From: Kiloniellales bacterium
GTDB taxonomy: Bacteria; Pseudomonadota; Alphaproteobacteria; Kiloniellales; JAKSDN01
Length of the DNA: 9,794 nt
Direction: 5' to 3'
Assembly: GCA_022360075.1 (NCBI GenBank)
Contig: JAKSDN010000826.1
Span: 1-9,794, forward strand
This document shows, in pieces, positions 8,424 through 9,794 of this stretch. Every line of letters starts with the position of its first letter. Within the stretch, counting starts at the first letter, position 1. The position numbers and the translations under genes are program-made. Below the pieces are notes generated by a model. It saw only the letters and a program-made list of their open reading frames with translations, had not been told where the DNA came from and made no database searches.

Positions 8424-8548
8424 GAAAATCGATGCGAGATCGCGTCTCGGGCCGGCGTGGTCTTGGCCCCATCCCCGAAAAGGGATCCTGGAAGACGCAT
8501 CCCGCCCCGCTAACCGAACGTCAACACAACCGCATGACAAGATAGATC

Positions 8549-9010
8549 ATGGAACAGTGCCTACCGCCATCGGACTCCATGGTCGCGCGCGCGGTCAATT
8601 GCGCGCATCGGGTTGCCTTCAGTTTGGCCTATCCGATCCTGTCACGCCTGGAGCGGCTGCTCGGCCTCCGTTCCAACGGCGCGGCGGTCGCCGTCTGGCA
8701 TGCGAACAAGCTGCTCCTGGTCCGCCACTCCTACAAGCCGGGCGCCGCGCTGCCCGGCGGGGCTCTCAGGGGCGGCGAGGCACCGGCCGATGCGGCGGCG
8801 CGCGAGCTCTACGAAGAGGTCGGGATCGCCGCGCGTCCGGACGAACTCGTTCCGCTGCGCCTATGGCGCAAGAGGAGAGGCAACACCTGGCTCTTCGAAT
8901 ACCGCCCGCCCGCCCTGCCGCGAGTCGTGCCCGACCAGCGCGAGGTCGTCGCCGCCCAGTTCGTGACGCGCAGCCAGATCCCCGCCTCGATCAGCCTGTT
9001 CCTGAAATAA
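8549..9010 (+). CDS. Nudix hydrolase
   Basis: The 153-residue protein contains a perfect Nudix box, from Gly71 to Ile93: G-x5-E with Glu77, then Arg85-Glu86-Leu87, Glu89-Glu90 and Gly92-Ile93. Nudix enzymes hydrolyse a nucleoside diphosphate linked to another group with Mg2+; the substrate cannot be read here. An N-terminal extension (about 20-40, VAFSLAYPILSRLERLLGL) is hydrophobic and amphipathic. The start is uncertain: neither the ATG at 8549 nor the in-frame ATG at 8579 has a good ribosome-binding site. The C-terminus (SRSQ-like region to ISLFLK) ends within a string, AATTCGGGGACAGTATACTG, that resembles a mobile-element border, so the last few residues may have been lost or replaced. 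The family-typical beta-grasp core is otherwise intact. Confidence 0.88.
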   Translation: MEQCLPPSDSMVARAVNCAHRVAFSLAYPILSRLERLLGLRSNGAAVAVWHANKLLLVRHSYKPGAALPGGALRGGEAPADAAARELYEEVGIAARPDELVPLRLWRKRRGNTWLFEYRPPALPRVVPDQREVVAAQFVTRSQIPASISLFLK

Positions 9011-9032
9011 TTCGGGGACAGTATACTGTTTT
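9008..9032. mobile_element. Possible border remnant of a REP-associated transposase element
   Basis: Just at the Nudix stop codon comes TAATTCGGGGACAGTATACT, which includes the perfect 12-base palindrome ACAGTATACTGT (9018-9029). I remember TTCGGGGACAGTATACT as a string that often flanks Y1-transposase (REP-associated, IS200-like) genes in proteobacteria. No transposase is present, so this is at most a footprint; the family link is from memory, not from a search. The rest of the gap to 9120 shows nothing else. Confidence 0.4.
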
Positions 9033-9121
9033 CCACGCTCCGTATGGGTACGCTTCCTTGCCGTGCGTCGCCCTCTGTGCGTGGTATCGATGAGTCTCAT
9101 GATTGCCCACCACCCCCCACA

Positions 9122-9154
9122 GAAAAAACCCCGGCACCGCGTCGGCGCCGGGGT
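9122..9154 (-). terminator. Rho-independent terminator of the GMC oxidoreductase gene
   Basis: On the minus strand the stem ACCCCGGC/GCCGGGGT (9154-9147 and 9135-9128) continues, after one mismatch, with three more pairs CGG/CCG and a three-base loop. It is followed at once by a run of T (9128-9123). It lies 22 bases after the stop codon of the oxidoreductase. On the plus strand no T-run follows, so it should act only on leftward transcription. Confidence 0.88.
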
Positions 9155-9176
9155 CAGGTGACCGTCAGGGAGATGG

Positions 9177-9794
9177 TCAGATGTTGTTCTGGCTCATCTG
9201 CTCGGCGATGTAGTCGGCCTGGCGGATGGCCAGGGTCACGATGGTGAGCGTCGGGTTTTCCGCCGCGCCGGTCGTGAACTGACTGCCGTCGGAGATGAAG
9301 AGGTTGGCCACGTCGTGCGCCTGGCCGTGCCGGTTGCAGACGCCGTCCTTGGCCTCGGCGCTCATGCGGCAGGTGCCGAGGTTGTGGGTCGAGGGATAGG
9401 GCGGGGTCTCGATCACCTTCACGGCGCCGGCCGCCTCGTAGACCGCGCTGCCCTGCTTGAAGGCGTGGCTGCGCATGGCGATGTCGTTGGGATGGTCGTC
9501 GAAGTGGACGTTGGGCACCGGCAGACCGAATTGGTCCTTCTCGCTCGCGTGCAGCGTAATCGCGTTCGATTCCTGCGGCATGTCCTCGCCGACCAGCCAC
9601 ATGCCGGCCGTGTTCTCATAGAGGTCCATGGCGCCGGCGAATTCGCGGCCCCACATGCCGGGATCGAGGAAGGCACCCATGAAGGGCAGGCCGAGCCCCA
9701 GGGTCTCCATCTCGTAGCCGCCGACGAAGCCGCGCGCCGGGTCGTTGATCGACTCGTCGGTGATGATCCCGGCCATGGTGGTGCCGCGGTACAT
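9177..9794 (-). CDS. GMC-family FAD-dependent oxidoreductase, C-terminal part only
   Basis: The visible 205 residues are the C-terminal substrate domain of a glucose-methanol-choline oxidoreductase. STHNLGTCRM with His137 and GAAENPTLTI with Asn180 (window numbering) form the His/Asn catalytic pair. FISDGSQF lies between them, where the FAD-contacting strand is expected, and the final helix TLAIRQADYIAEQM is also typical. GMC enzymes are usually 500-600 residues with an N-terminal FAD Rossmann motif, so more than half of the gene lies beyond the right edge; the in-frame ATG at the edge is probably internal. The HNLGTCRM pattern and layout resemble the large subunits of membrane-linked gluconate, fructose or sorbitol dehydrogenases, but the small and cytochrome subunits would be outside the window. 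A terminator follows directly, so this is the last gene of its unit. Confidence 0.9.
   Translation of the reverse strand: MYRGTTMAGIITDESINDPARGFVGGYEMETLGLGLPFMGAFLDPGMWGREFAGAMDLYENTAGMWLVGEDMPQESNAITLHASEKDQFGLPVPNVHFDDHPNDIAMRSHAFKQGSAVYEAAGAVKVIETPPYPSTHNLGTCRMSAEAKDGVCNRHGQAHDVANLFISDGSQFTTGAAENPTLTIVTLAIRQADYIAEQMSQNNI

Overview
The window is very GC-rich, has strong third-position G/C bias and carries several families of short palindromic intergenic repeats. These traits, together with the close fit of the aspartate aminotransferase to the 400-residue alphaproteobacterial/rhizobial type and a sortase-target-like VIT/vWA protein, suggest an alphaproteobacterium, perhaps of the Rhodospirillales/Kiloniellales kind. 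The taxonomic call is inference. No rRNA, tRNA, CRISPR array or complete transposase gene was seen.

Left third (1-3510, minus strand). The N-terminal 416 residues of a membrane-anchored VIT + von Willebrand A protein run off the left edge. Upstream of it lies a compact three-gene cassette of unknown function, transcribed leftward: a 112-residue charged helical protein, a 286-residue helical protein and a 203-residue membrane-associated protein that starts at TTG. Each gene has a clear Shine-Dalgarno sequence, and a TTGACA-type promoter lies ahead of the first. I recognise none of the three, but all share one small module: a predicted beta-turn around Asp-Gly-Asp, followed 18-20 residues later by a His at the start of a long helix. 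This is the best candidate in the window for an undescribed system.

Middle (3511-7205). A divergent class I aspartate/prephenate aminotransferase (AatA type) is followed by a 117-bp paired-palindrome (REPIN-like) element, then a ketopantoate-reductase-family gene (PanE/ApbA). Next is a convergent zinc alcohol dehydrogenase, bracketed by two copies of a roughly 155-bp multi-hairpin element whose terminal stems are exchanged between the copies.

Right third (7206-9794). A 448-bp gene-free stretch holds the second multi-hairpin element and a decayed REP. It is followed by a DEDDh 3'-5' exonuclease, a perfect 28-bp inverted repeat, a small Nudix hydrolase ending at a motif resembling the border of REP-associated transposase elements, a clear rho-independent terminator, and the C-terminal part of a GMC-family flavin oxidoreductase that enters from the right edge on the minus strand.

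The enzymes are mostly ordinary single-gene units in amino-acid, cofactor, alcohol and nucleotide metabolism and do not form one pathway. The only operon-like block is the unknown three-gene cassette.
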